Shown: one piece after another, positions 53,492 to 62,420 of the stretch | How the letters are laid out: each line of letters opens with the position of its first letter | How positions within the stretch are numbered: the first letter of the stretch is position 1 | Assembly (NCBI GenBank): GCA_025363655.1 | Contig: JANYDK010000053.1 | Span: forward strand, 1 to 64,000 | Direction of reading: 5' to 3' | DNA: 64,000 nucleotides | Source of the DNA: Deltaproteobacteria bacterium | GTDB taxonomy: Bacteria > Myxococcota_A > Polyangia > Polyangiales > JADJMO01 | Notes under the pieces: generated by a model | The model's database searches: none | What the model was told of the DNA's origin: nothing | The model's input: only the letters and a program-made list of their open reading frames with translations | Program-made: the position numbers and the translations under genes

Positions 53492-54394
53492 ATGGACCAA
53501 CTCCTCGCGCTTCGCGCCTTTGCTAGGGTGGTGGAGGCCGGCAACTTCACCAAGGCTGCGGACTCGCTGCGGATGCCGAAGGCCACGGTGAGCAAGCTGG
53601 TGCAGACGCTCGAGGCGCATCTTGGCGTTCAGCTCCTGCAGCGGACGACGCGGCGCGTGGCGGTCACGCCGGACGGCGCCGCCTACTACGAAAAGACCGC
53701 ACGCGTGGTGAGGGAGCTCGAGGACATCGACGCAACCTTCTCGGCCGCGCGGCTGCGCCCTCGTGGGCACCTCCGGGTCGACCTCGGTTCCTCTGTGGCG
53801 AGCCACCTCCTCGTCCCCGCGCTCCCGGACTTCTTGGCACGCTATCCGGAGATCCGTATCGACCTTGGCGTGAGCGACCGCGAGATCGACCTCATCGGCG
53901 ACAACGTCGATTGCGTCATTCGAGGCGGCGCGCTCGCGGACCTTGGACTCGTCTCGCGCACGATCGGCCGCGCCACGTGGATCACGTGCGCGACGCCCGG
54001 ATACCTCGAACGAAGGGGCACGCCGAAGCGTCCGCAAGACTTGGAGACGGACCACCTGGTCGTGAACTACGTCTCGGGGAGAACCGGTCGCGTGTTGCCA
54101 ATGCGCTTTCAGGACAGGCAGAGAGTCATCGGGCTCGACATGCGCTACGTAGTGGGCGTGAACGAGAGCAATGCGCACTTCGCCGCGGGCCTGGCCGGCC
54201 TGGGGGTGATCCAGACGTTTTCGTTCCTGGCTCGAGCGGCGGTCGACCGCGGCGAGCTCGTGCCCGTGCTCGCGCGCTTCCAACCCAAGCCGTACGCGTT
54301 GCACCTCGCGTATCCGCCGAACCGGCACGTGAACAACCGGCTGCGCGTGTTCATCGACTGGGCTGCTGAGTCTTTCGCGAGGTTGACGGCATAG
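53492..54394 (+). CDS. LysR-family transcriptional regulator
   Basis: A 300-residue regulator of standard length. The N-terminal winged helix-turn-helix (about 1-60) reads FARVVEAGNFTKAADSLRMP then ATVSKLVQTLEAHLGVQLLQ. A periplasmic-binding-protein-like effector domain follows (about 90-295). Members respond to small molecules and usually control a divergent gene, here the SDR. The effector is unknown. Confidence 0.9.
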   Translation: MDQLLALRAFARVVEAGNFTKAADSLRMPKATVSKLVQTLEAHLGVQLLQRTTRRVAVTPDGAAYYEKTARVVRELEDIDATFSAARLRPRGHLRVDLGSSVASHLLVPALPDFLARYPEIRIDLGVSDREIDLIGDNVDCVIRGGALADLGLVSRTIGRATWITCATPGYLERRGTPKRPQDLETDHLVVNYVSGRTGRVLPMRFQDRQRVIGLDMRYVVGVNESNAHFAAGLAGLGVIQTFSFLARAAVDRGELVPVLARFQPKPYALHLAYPPNRHVNNRLRVFIDWAAESFARLTA

Positions 54395-54512
54395 GAGTGT
54401 CCCTGACGTCCCTGAGGAGTTGATGGCGGGGACGGTGCACCGCGGCCCACGCCGCCGGCTTCGTGGATGCGTCGCAGATCGTGTCGAAACGAGATGGAGC
54501 ACCGGGCGACCG

Positions 54513-55586
54513 ATGGAGATGACGGCGATGACCGAAGCTGCCCTTCTCGAGGCGGTCGCCCGAGGCAAGAGCCTTTCGGGTCGCGAGCTCATCGACGTCG
54601 ACCTCTCGGGCCGCTCGCTCCGGGGGCTCGATCTCACCGGCGCGGTCCTTCGCAACGTCTCGCTCGCCGGCGCCGATCTCACGGGTGCCAGCTTGGTCGG
54701 CGCGCGCCTCGAGAACGTCCGCTTTACTGAAGCTTCGCTCGCCAAGGCCGATCTCACCGAGGCTTCGCTGCGCGACACGCACCTCGAACGCGTCGATCTC
54801 TCGGGGGCCAACCTCTCGAGCGCCGATGCTTCGGGCGCGACGTTCACCGACGTGAAGCTCGCGGGCGCGCGGCTCTTCGAGACCTCGCTTCGGCTGGCCC
54901 ACCTACGAGGGTGCGACTTTCGGGGCGCGCGCGTCATCGGGCTCGACCTCGTCGGCGCCGATCTCCGCGAGGCCAGGTTTTCCCGCGCCAACCTCACCGA
55001 CGTCGACCTGGTCGGCTGCAGCGTCACCGGCGCCAGTTTCCACCACAGCCTCCTCCTCGATGCCCACGCCGAGCGCGTCGACTTCCGCGGCTGCGACCTC
55101 GTCGACGCCGATTTCTCCGGAGCTCGCCTCGCGGGCGCCAACCTCTCGGGGATCCTTGCGACGCAGGCCTCGTTCTCCGGCGCCGATCTCTCGCAGGCGA
55201 TCCTCACCGGCATCATCGCGGTGCGCGGCTCGTTCGTCGGCGCCGTCCTCCAGGGCGCCGACCTCTCGGACGCCGACCTCACCGATGCCGCGTTCGACGG
55301 GGTGATCGGCCCCGAGGCGAGCTTCGTTCGCGCCAAACTGTGGAAGGCGCGGCTCCCTCGCGCCGATCTCACCCGCGCACAGCTCGCCGAGGCCGACTTC
55401 TCGCTCGCCGACCTGTCCAACGCTCGCCTCGCCGGTGCCGTGCTCGATCGCGCAAATTTCTCTGGCGCCAACTTGCACCGCACCGATCTGCGGGCCACCG
55501 ACACGAGCAGCGCGACGATGCGCAACACCAAGAAGACCAACGCCGATCGAGCGCGGGCCGAAGACTTCTCCGGAGGGACGACATGA
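54513..55586 (+). CDS. Pentapeptide-repeat protein of the VgrG island
   Basis: A 357-residue protein; ATG at 54513 taken, with 54519 and 54528 also possible. After about 30 residues almost all of it is A(D/N)LSG-type pentapeptides (for example AGADLTGASLVGARL), which form a right-handed quadrilateral beta-helix. Such proteins are regular neighbours of DUF2169, DUF3540 and DUF4150 genes in T6SS tip loci. Their role there is not settled. Its stop overlaps the next start (ATGA). Confidence 0.85.
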   Translation: MEMTAMTEAALLEAVARGKSLSGRELIDVDLSGRSLRGLDLTGAVLRNVSLAGADLTGASLVGARLENVRFTEASLAKADLTEASLRDTHLERVDLSGANLSSADASGATFTDVKLAGARLFETSLRLAHLRGCDFRGARVIGLDLVGADLREARFSRANLTDVDLVGCSVTGASFHHSLLLDAHAERVDFRGCDLVDADFSGARLAGANLSGILATQASFSGADLSQAILTGIIAVRGSFVGAVLQGADLSDADLTDAAFDGVIGPEASFVRAKLWKARLPRADLTRAQLAEADFSLADLSNARLAGAVLDRANFSGANLHRTDLRATDTSSATMRNTKKTNADRARAEDFSGGTT

Positions 55587-56062
55587 GCGTGCGGGCCATG
55601 AAGAAACGGGCTGAGCCGGTGCCGACCGAAGTCGTCACCGCGAGTGGCGCGCGGGCCAACGTCGAAGGCGACGAGATCGTCGTCCGCGATCGGCGAGGCG
55701 CCGTCGTCGTTCGCTACGATGGAGCACGCGGCGAGACGCGGATCACCTCCGAGGGCGATCTTCTCCTCGAAGCGCCCGAAGGAAAGGTCCGGATCGCCGG
55801 CCGAGCGATCGAGCTCGAATCTCCGAGGCTAGATGCGCGCCTGACCGAAGCGGTGTTCGATGTCGGCGCTTGGGAGCTGCGCGCCGATCGCGTCGTCGAG
55901 CGCGTCGGTGACGCCTATCAAGAGGTGGCGGGCCTCCTGCGGACGCGTGCTGGACGTATGCGGACGCTGGTGCGAGGAGCGCTCCAGCTCTTCGGACGCC
56001 GCACCGACATCGCCTCGGAAGAGGACACCTCGATCGACGGCAAACGCGTGCTCCTCGGCTAG
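55583..56062 (+). CDS. DUF3540 protein
   Basis: A 159-residue protein with GGAGGG before the ATG and a four-base overlap with the pentapeptide gene. The beta-rich first part (EVVTASGARANVEGDEIVVR, RGAVVVRYDG, GDLLLEAPEGKVRIAG) and helical tail match DUF3540, known from T6SS tip loci. Role unknown; an adaptor for spike assembly is plausible. The PAAR-like gene follows. Confidence 0.8.
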   Translation: MSVRAMKKRAEPVPTEVVTASGARANVEGDEIVVRDRRGAVVVRYDGARGETRITSEGDLLLEAPEGKVRIAGRAIELESPRLDARLTEAVFDVGAWELRADRVVERVGDAYQEVAGLLRTRAGRMRTLVRGALQLFGRRTDIASEEDTSIDGKRVLLG

Positions 56063-56087
56063 CCGAGGAAAGAGGAGATTCATCGCG

Positions 56088-56492
56088 ATGTTGCCTGCTT
56101 CATCGAAGGGTGGCGGACTCTGCTTCGCCTTCCCCGACGTCTGCCTCACGCCATCGGCCCCCTCGCCGATTCCCATCCCCTACCCAAACCTCGCGCAGTG
56201 CGCGAACGCGAGCAACACCTGCTCGAAGGTCTTCTTCGACGGCAAGGAAGCGCTCACCGAGATCTCGAAGATCGCGAGCAGCTCCGGAGACGAAGCGGGC
56301 ACGAACGGCGGCGTCATGTCGGGCGTGAACCGAGACGAGGTCTCTTACAAGACGACGAGCAAGAAGGTCTACGCCGACAACAAGTTGGTGGTCATGATGA
56401 CCTCGACGACGGCGCACAACGGCTCGAGTGCCAACAACCCGGCTGGGCTCCAGGTCTCTCCGTCGCAGACCAAAGTGCTGCTCATGAACTAG
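56088..56492 (+). CDS. DUF4150 PAAR-like tip protein
   Basis: A 134-residue protein with AGAGGAG before the ATG. The N terminus MLPASSKGGGLCFAFPDVCL then TPSAPSPIPIPYPN is the DUF4150 (PAAR-like) pattern. Such proteins cap the VgrG spike. Length is normal for a stand-alone tip with no fused toxin. Convergent with the DUF2169 fusion gene (26 bases). Confidence 0.85.
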   Translation: MLPASSKGGGLCFAFPDVCLTPSAPSPIPIPYPNLAQCANASNTCSKVFFDGKEALTEISKIASSSGDEAGTNGGVMSGVNRDEVSYKTTSKKVYADNKLVVMMTSTTAHNGSSANNPAGLQVSPSQTKVLLMN

Positions 56493-56518
56493 GTTCGAGG
56501 TCTAGGAGAGCAACGGGC

Positions 56519-59500
56519 CTAGAGCTTGGTCCCGGCAGTGAACGCGAGATCGAGCTGCGCGCCTTCGAGGTCGGCTTGCCAGGTCTCGGCTTGGTAGAGG
56601 TTGGCACCGCGGAGGTCGGCGCCGGCGAGCCGCGCGCGCTCGAAGGTGGCGCGCATCAAGTCGGCCTTGAGCAGCTTCGCCTCGCGCAAATCGGCACCGC
56701 GGAATCGAGCCTCTTTGGCCCGAGCCAAGGTGAGAACGGCGCCGCGCAACGAAGCGCGTGAGAAGCCGGCGAGGTCGAGAATCGCGCCCTCGAAGATCGC
56801 GCCCTCGAGCTGCGCACGCTGCCAAGAGGAGCGCGGCGCCTCGATCGATCGAGCAGAGAGGCCAGCGAGCACGGCGTTCTCGAAATTGGCGTCGGCGAGC
56901 TTGGCGCAGTTCATCCGCGCACCGGCAGCGCGCGCACCGAAAAAGCGAGCGCCGGTGAGATCGCAGCTGGTGAAGTCGGCGCGATCGAATCGGGTCTCGC
57001 TGAAGACGGCGCCGGGGAGTGCGCTGCCGGAGAAGCGCGCGCCTTCCAGGACGGCGCCGGCGAAGATCACGCGCGCGCCGTGGGCCCCCTCGAAGACTGC
57101 GTCCATCGCGCGGGCGTCGGCGAACGTGGCTCGCTCGAGCTCGGCGCGCGAGAGGTCGGCGCGCGCAAGCTGGGCTCCGGTGAAGTCGGCGCGTTCGAGC
57201 CCGGCGGCGACGAAGCTCGCGCGAGTGGCATCGACGTCGGCGAAGGTCGCGCCGTGCAGCTTGGCACCGTCGAAGCGCGCCGACGCGAGCAGCGCGCCTT
57301 TCCATACCGTCTCGCGAAGGTCGAGCTCGCGAAAGTCGAGCTCGCTCCCGTCGACGCCCGAGAGATCGGCGCCGGCGAGCCGCCCAGCCCGCAGCCTGGC
57401 GATCAAGGTCTCGCGATCGATCGTCGGCGCGCGTAGCGGCGGTGGTGGCACAGGCACAGGTTCGCTGCCGATGGCGGCGATGGCGCGAAGCATCGTCGGC
57501 ATCTCTTCGTCGTCGCTTTGGTCCGGGCCCGCCGCGGAGTTGGCAGCGTTCGCCGCCGCCAGGTCCGCGCCAGTGACGAGCTTTCGCTGGAGGAGCTCGG
57601 CGTGAATCTGTTCACGCACCTGTTCGAGGGTGAAAGGCTCGCCAGAACCCTGCTCCGGCGACTCGACGGTGAGGAAGAAGAGCGCGACGTCCGCAGCGTC
57701 GGGCCCCGACACCATGGCGAGTCCGCGATGGACGATGGTGAGCGTGCGCGCGTCGGCGTCGAAGGCCAGGGTGTCGATGTGAAGCGGCACCTCATGGAGC
57801 GAGCCGCCTGCCGCGCGCGTGCGTTGGGCGAACACACGCGGTCGCGTCCTCGGCAGCGTGCCCTCCAGCACCTCGTCACCCGGCAGCGCGCCTCGAATCG
57901 AGAATCGCTCATCGCCCCGGGGCCAGGCGATCTGCTGGGCTTCGGGCGCGGCGTTGAAGTGCGCGAAGTCGAAGTCTTCCGGGAGCCAGGGCCAACGCGT
58001 CTTCAGCCAGTTGCGCCCGTAGGTTCCGACGTGACGGGCGCGCGATCGCCAGGCGCTGGAAACTGGCGCCGTGCAAGCCGGCGTCACCCCCGCGTTCGAG
58101 TCGGTGACGAGCTTGTTCGGATCCTCGAGGTTGGGCGCGAGCAGTTGGGTCTGAAAGCCAATGCCGACCGGGTTGTCCGCCGAGAGCGCGCCGCCGAAGG
58201 CTCGCTCCCAGCGAAGCGGCATTCGCTCGAACGGCGCGGGATCGGAGACGCCGAGCGCGCCGAACCGACGATCGCCGAAGACCGCCAGTCGCCGATCGAG
58301 AGACCCGAGCGAGAGGCGCACCATGCCCACGCGTCGATCGGAGCCAGCGTACGCATGACCGACCAGCGTCACGTCGCACTTCGGCTTCCACGGCGCGAAG
58401 TCCGAGGCGTAGCGGAGACTCGCACCCTCGTCTTCGTCCTGCGTCACGTCGAACGAGAAGGTCGGTTGCTCGTCGAGGAGCCGCAGCTCACCCGTGACGA
58501 TCGCCCACGTGCTCTTGACCACGACGACTTGCACGTATTGCGGAGGCGCGAGCTGAAAGGCGAACGCACAGACAGGAAGCGGGCCGCGTCGAAAGACAGG
58601 GACGCGATCGGACTCGCGCTCGGGCAGCGGAAACTGCGTCGACGCCGTCGCAGGCGGTGGATCCACGTCGGGCGCCGGTGGCTCGATGAACCGCGGCTCG
58701 GCCACTCGTGCGGCCGGCTCGATCGAGCGTGGGGTCGGCGCTTCGGCGGGTGGATCGATGAAGCGCGGCTTCGCCACCGGAGCGATCGGCGCAAGCCAGG
58801 GAGGCGGCAGCGGCGCGGGCGAAGGGGCGGTCGGCTGCAGCGCGCTCTCGGGCGAAGGCGCGCCTCCACGCAGGCTCGGCGGCGGCACCGTCGCCGGCCG
58901 CAGCGCTGCGCCCCATGAAGGCGCTTCGTGCGCTTGGGTGAGCGTCGCGACGATGCGCGCGTGCCGCTGCCCCTCGACGACGTCGACGCCGACATTGAGC
59001 TCGCCTCGGAAGACTACGCAGGCGCGAAGCGTGTCGCCGTCGATCCACAGCGTGTCGGCCACCAAAGGAAAGAGCTGCGGCCGCGCGCCGTCGACGTCGA
59101 GCATGGCGTGCGCCCGGAGGCCCGGTAGGATCACCCGCAGCTCAGGAAATTGCGGGTGGACGTGAAAGAGCCCGACGCGTTCGTCGCCGTGGAGCGGGCG
59201 GACGCGCTGATCTTCCGGCGCGACGTTGAAGAAGGCGGGATCGAGCGACGATGGCAGGTAGGGGACGCGCGCCTCGAGCCCGCTCGGAGCAAATCCTCCC
59301 AGCGCACGCGCCCGCGTCCAGAACTGCGGCGGAAGCGGGCCGAACGAGATCGTGTCGCGCGGATCGCCGGGGTGGAGCAGGTTCGGCTGGCGGACGTCGT
59401 CGTTGGCGACGCCGACGCCAATCGGGTTGGTGCGTGAGGCCGCGCCGCCGAACGCCAGCTCCCATCGCAGCGGCATACGGGAGAAGGGCTGCGACGGCTC

Positions 59501-59881
59501 GATGCGCCCGGTGATGGCGTTGCGTCGACGATCGCCCATCACGAGAATCGACTTGTCGATGAGCACGCCGTCCCGGCCCTCGAGCGTGAGACGCGCGGTG
59601 AGCGAGCGCGAAGGCTGCCCATGAGGCACGCAGGCGTGGCCACAGAAGACGACGTCGGCAGCGCGCTTTCTCGGTGCAAAATCCGACGGTGCGTAGACGC
59701 TGCGCGCGACGTTGCTCTCGTAGTGCACGTCCGCCGTCAGAGGGAGCGGCTCGATCACCTGGGCGAGGCCGCTCGGCGAGAGCGCGTAGGTCACCTTGAC
59801 GATGGCGGTGACCATCGGGCCGACGTCGGTATGAAAACAACGTCCGCCGACGGCGACCGGCGCGAGCGCGAGCGTCTCCAC
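56519..59881 (-). CDS. Fusion: two DUF2169 domains plus pentapeptide repeats
   Basis: A 1120-residue protein. Residues about 1-330 are one DUF2169 domain (FHTDVGPMVTAIVKVTYAL, PLRWELAFGG, DDVRQPNLLHPGD). A Pro-rich linker covers about 345-425, and about 430-760 is a second DUF2169 (FAFQLAPPQYVQVVVVKSTW, PLRWERAFGGALSADNPVG). From about 830 to the end are pentapeptide repeats (RLAGADLSGVDGSELDFREL, ARLAGADLRGANLYQAE). DUF2169 proteins are T6SS accessory adaptors that act with VgrG or PAAR-type tips. Duplication plus a pentapeptide fusion is unusual. It ends the vgrG operon. Confidence 0.85.
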   Translation of the reverse strand: METLALAPVAVGGRCFHTDVGPMVTAIVKVTYALSPSGLAQVIEPLPLTADVHYESNVARSVYAPSDFAPRKRAADVVFCGHACVPHGQPSRSLTARLTLEGRDGVLIDKSILVMGDRRRNAITGRIEPSQPFSRMPLRWELAFGGAASRTNPIGVGVANDDVRQPNLLHPGDPRDTISFGPLPPQFWTRARALGGFAPSGLEARVPYLPSSLDPAFFNVAPEDQRVRPLHGDERVGLFHVHPQFPELRVILPGLRAHAMLDVDGARPQLFPLVADTLWIDGDTLRACVVFRGELNVGVDVVEGQRHARIVATLTQAHEAPSWGAALRPATVPPPSLRGGAPSPESALQPTAPSPAPLPPPWLAPIAPVAKPRFIDPPAEAPTPRSIEPAARVAEPRFIEPPAPDVDPPPATASTQFPLPERESDRVPVFRRGPLPVCAFAFQLAPPQYVQVVVVKSTWAIVTGELRLLDEQPTFSFDVTQDEDEGASLRYASDFAPWKPKCDVTLVGHAYAGSDRRVGMVRLSLGSLDRRLAVFGDRRFGALGVSDPAPFERMPLRWERAFGGALSADNPVGIGFQTQLLAPNLEDPNKLVTDSNAGVTPACTAPVSSAWRSRARHVGTYGRNWLKTRWPWLPEDFDFAHFNAAPEAQQIAWPRGDERFSIRGALPGDEVLEGTLPRTRPRVFAQRTRAAGGSLHEVPLHIDTLAFDADARTLTIVHRGLAMVSGPDAADVALFFLTVESPEQGSGEPFTLEQVREQIHAELLQRKLVTGADLAAANAANSAAGPDQSDDEEMPTMLRAIAAIGSEPVPVPPPPLRAPTIDRETLIARLRAGRLAGADLSGVDGSELDFRELDLRETVWKGALLASARFDGAKLHGATFADVDATRASFVAAGLERADFTGAQLARADLSRAELERATFADARAMDAVFEGAHGARVIFAGAVLEGARFSGSALPGAVFSETRFDRADFTSCDLTGARFFGARAAGARMNCAKLADANFENAVLAGLSARSIEAPRSSWQRAQLEGAIFEGAILDLAGFSRASLRGAVLTLARAKEARFRGADLREAKLLKADLMRATFERARLAGADLRGANLYQAETWQADLEGAQLDLAFTAGTKL

Positions 59882-59890
59882 CGGCGCTGC

Positions 59891-60178
59891 TCAGGCGCCG
59901 CCGCGCGTGCCCACGCGGACGATGCGCCCGTCTTCTTCGATGCGATCGCGTCCCGGCGTCAGCTGGTAGCGTTCGGCGAGCTCGCGACTGACGACGACCA
60001 CTCGCTCGATTGCCCCAGACTTACGCTTGCGAAGCTCGCCGAGCTCGGCGACCAGTCGCTCTTCTTGCAACGTCAGGTTGTCGCGCTGGAGCAGCGCATT
60101 CTCCAAGCGCAGCCGGTCGACCTCGCTCACGTGCTCGGGGATCTTGCCTTCGTCTCGCGTCTGCACGTCATCCGCCAT
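59891..60178 (-). CDS. Small coiled-coil protein of the VgrG operon
   Basis: A 95-residue protein; start MADDVQTRDEGKIPEHV chosen (an earlier ATG overlaps more of the upstream gene). The middle is a heptad-like helix (VDRLRLENALLQRDNLTLQE and following). It overlaps the needle-like gene by 11 bases and ends 10 bases before the DUF2169 gene. Possibly a chaperone or assembly factor; unknown family. Confidence 0.7.
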   Translation of the reverse strand: MADDVQTRDEGKIPEHVSEVDRLRLENALLQRDNLTLQEERLVAELGELRKRKSGAIERVVVVSRELAERYQLTPGRDRIEEDGRIVRVGTRGGA

Positions 60179-62405
60179 GGAACTTCCCCGTCGTGGTGGT
60201 GCCGCTCGCGGCGACATCGATGGAGTGCCCGGAGTTCTTCGCCAGGTGTGCGCCGGACGCGTCGAGCGTCAGCTTGGTGTTGGTGTCACGCCGCAATACA
60301 GCCCCCTGCGCGTCGAGGACGAGCTGGGCGCCGCCCTCTTTGCCGAGGGTGATGCCGTCGTGAGCGATCTTGAGCACCCAATCACCGACCTTCAACTGAA
60401 TCGTCCCGTTGGCGGCCTTCGCCTCGGCGTCGATCGACGGGTGCTGGTCGATACCCTCCTTGCGCAGGCGGAGGAACGCGTCGCAGTGGCCGGTAGGATC
60501 TTCGCCCTTGTCGGCGCGCGACCATTTGAGCGCATGCGCACCGACCACGAAGAGCTGCTCGTCGGTGCTCGAGAGTTGGATGTGCTCGGTCTTCTCGTGC
60601 GACGTGGCGTAGTCGGTGGCCAGCTCGATCGGTCGCGGAGAGAAGCCTTGGAAAGGATGCGGGTACTGCGTCGGCGGAGAGGTCGGCGACTCCTCGGCGA
60701 GGTTCGATGGCAAGAACGGGTTGGGCGCGCCGACGTGACCGGCCGGCGCCGTCAGCGCCCAGTTCGCCGTCGCCTCGTCGGGGTGTTTGGGCGGCTCGGT
60801 GTGCGTCGCCACCACGGGCAGGTAGGGATCGTCGTCGCCGCTGCCGCCGCTGCTCGTGACCGTCGCCGCCTCCTCGAGCTCCTTGCGCATCGAGCTCTCG
60901 AGCTCGACGCACCCGAGGTAGACCTTGCGTCCCGTGACCTCGACGGAGTTCTTCTGGGAGCCGATGACGACCGGCCCCGCCGAGGCAATCTCCACCGCTT
61001 GGTAGCCGATGAGCGAGGTCGGCCCGGCCGAGATCACCTGCGCGCGCGCCTGCCCCATGAGGTCGGCTTGGCCGCGCACGCGGACGCCGAAACCTCCGCG
61101 GTTGCTGCGGAAGTTGTAGCCGTCGGCGGCGAAGGAGTCGAAGTCGCGCATGCTGTCGATGGTCAGCTGCCCGGACGACATGAGCTGCATCGGCGGCTTT
61201 TTCTGGCCGAACGAGAGCAGATACTGCAGGTCTTCGACGAGGTCGTCGACAGCATCGAGGATGTCGAGGATCTTTCGCGCCGGCTTGATGACCGTCTCGA
61301 GCGACTTCTTGGTGTTGGCCGAGAGCGCCTCTGGATAGTTGTAGTTCTGATCGTCGCCGACCTGGGTGACGCCAGCGCCGAGATCTCCCCTCGTCTCGTC
61401 GTCGAGGTAGCGCTTCACCTCGGCGTCGTCGCCCGTGAAGTAGTCGCGGAGATCGCCATACTCGTCCATCACGGTGTTCCAGCAGTCGGCGACGCCATCG
61501 ATGATCGGCGTGACGGTGCCGGCCAGCTCGGCCGGGAGCCCGAGGAGGGCCTTCTTCGCGTCGCTCAGACCCTTGGTCACCTTCTTCACGCTCTCGAGGA
61601 AATTGAGCGGATCGTTGGCGTCGTCGTCGGCCCGTGACGCGTAGTGGAGGATGTGCTCGTCGACCTTGCCCCACTTGTAGCCGAGGCCGACCAGCGCCGT
61701 CTGCAGCATCAGCTCGACCGGCTTGGCGCTCTTGTTCTGGAATCTCTTGAGCGCGATGGTCGGGCTGGCCATCGCCAGCACCGCTTCCACGGCGTCGTCG
61801 GCGATGGTCGTCAGCGCGTCCTTGAAGGCGGAGAGCGCGTTCAGCACCGAGCCGAGCGCGCCGTCCTCTTCCTTCTTCGGCGTCACGCGCTCCATCGTCG
61901 CATCGAGTTTGTCGCGCAGCTTGTCGGACGGTCCCTCGTCGAAGTCGACGTTGTCGAGATCGGCGCCGTGGTTCGACACGAAGGTCGCGCCCTGCGCGGT
62001 GTCGGTGGAGATGATCATGTCGCGATTGCTCGCGAGGTACATCTTCCGACGCACCGACAGGTACATGTTGTGCGAGGCGTACTGCGTCCAATCTTTGCGC
62101 GTCTGGTAGGTGACGCTGTCGCCGGATTGCTGGACGGTCTTCTTCTTGACGTTGATGAAGCAGCCCTCTTCGGTCTGCAGCGAGACGCCGGGATAGCCGA
62201 AGTCGGCACGATCGGCCTCGTTGACGATCGGCGCTCCGGCGTCGTCGACGGCGCGATCGGCCGCGCTCATGGCGCGGATGCGTTCGCCGAGCAGCAGCGT
62301 CGTCGCCGGCTTGGGGACGTCGATGCGGTAGGCTTGTTTGCGCTGGTCTTCCAGTGCGCCGTCGGGGACGGCGTTGAACGTCCCGGCGTTGTGCAGAATC
62401 GTCAT
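60168..62405 (-). CDS. VgrG needle-like protein with large helical insertion
   Basis: A 745-residue protein directly downstream of vgrG (15 bases). Beta-helix-like repeats lie at about 75-155 (CFINVKKKTVQQSGDSVTYQ, MYLSVRRKMYLASNRDMIIS) and about 405-510 (GVRVRGQADLMGQARAQVIS, SVEVTGRKVYLG), and again at the end (LKVGDWVLKIAHDGITLGKE). Between about 160 and 400 is a helical insertion (SVLNALSAFKDALTTIADDA, SLETVIKPARKILDILDAVD). It looks like the gp5-C/needle half of a VgrG, encoded separately. The insertion could be an effector or a packing domain; unproven. Confidence 0.7.
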   Translation of the reverse strand: MTILHNAGTFNAVPDGALEDQRKQAYRIDVPKPATTLLLGERIRAMSAADRAVDDAGAPIVNEADRADFGYPGVSLQTEEGCFINVKKKTVQQSGDSVTYQTRKDWTQYASHNMYLSVRRKMYLASNRDMIISTDTAQGATFVSNHGADLDNVDFDEGPSDKLRDKLDATMERVTPKKEEDGALGSVLNALSAFKDALTTIADDAVEAVLAMASPTIALKRFQNKSAKPVELMLQTALVGLGYKWGKVDEHILHYASRADDDANDPLNFLESVKKVTKGLSDAKKALLGLPAELAGTVTPIIDGVADCWNTVMDEYGDLRDYFTGDDAEVKRYLDDETRGDLGAGVTQVGDDQNYNYPEALSANTKKSLETVIKPARKILDILDAVDDLVEDLQYLLSFGQKKPPMQLMSSGQLTIDSMRDFDSFAADGYNFRSNRGGFGVRVRGQADLMGQARAQVISAGPTSLIGYQAVEIASAGPVVIGSQKNSVEVTGRKVYLGCVELESSMRKELEEAATVTSSGGSGDDDPYLPVVATHTEPPKHPDEATANWALTAPAGHVGAPNPFLPSNLAEESPTSPPTQYPHPFQGFSPRPIELATDYATSHEKTEHIQLSSTDEQLFVVGAHALKWSRADKGEDPTGHCDAFLRLRKEGIDQHPSIDAEAKAANGTIQLKVGDWVLKIAHDGITLGKEGGAQLVLDAQGAVLRRDTNTKLTLDASGAHLAKNSGHSIDVAASGTTTTGKFHGG

Positions 62406-62420
62406 CGAAGGCCCCTTCTC

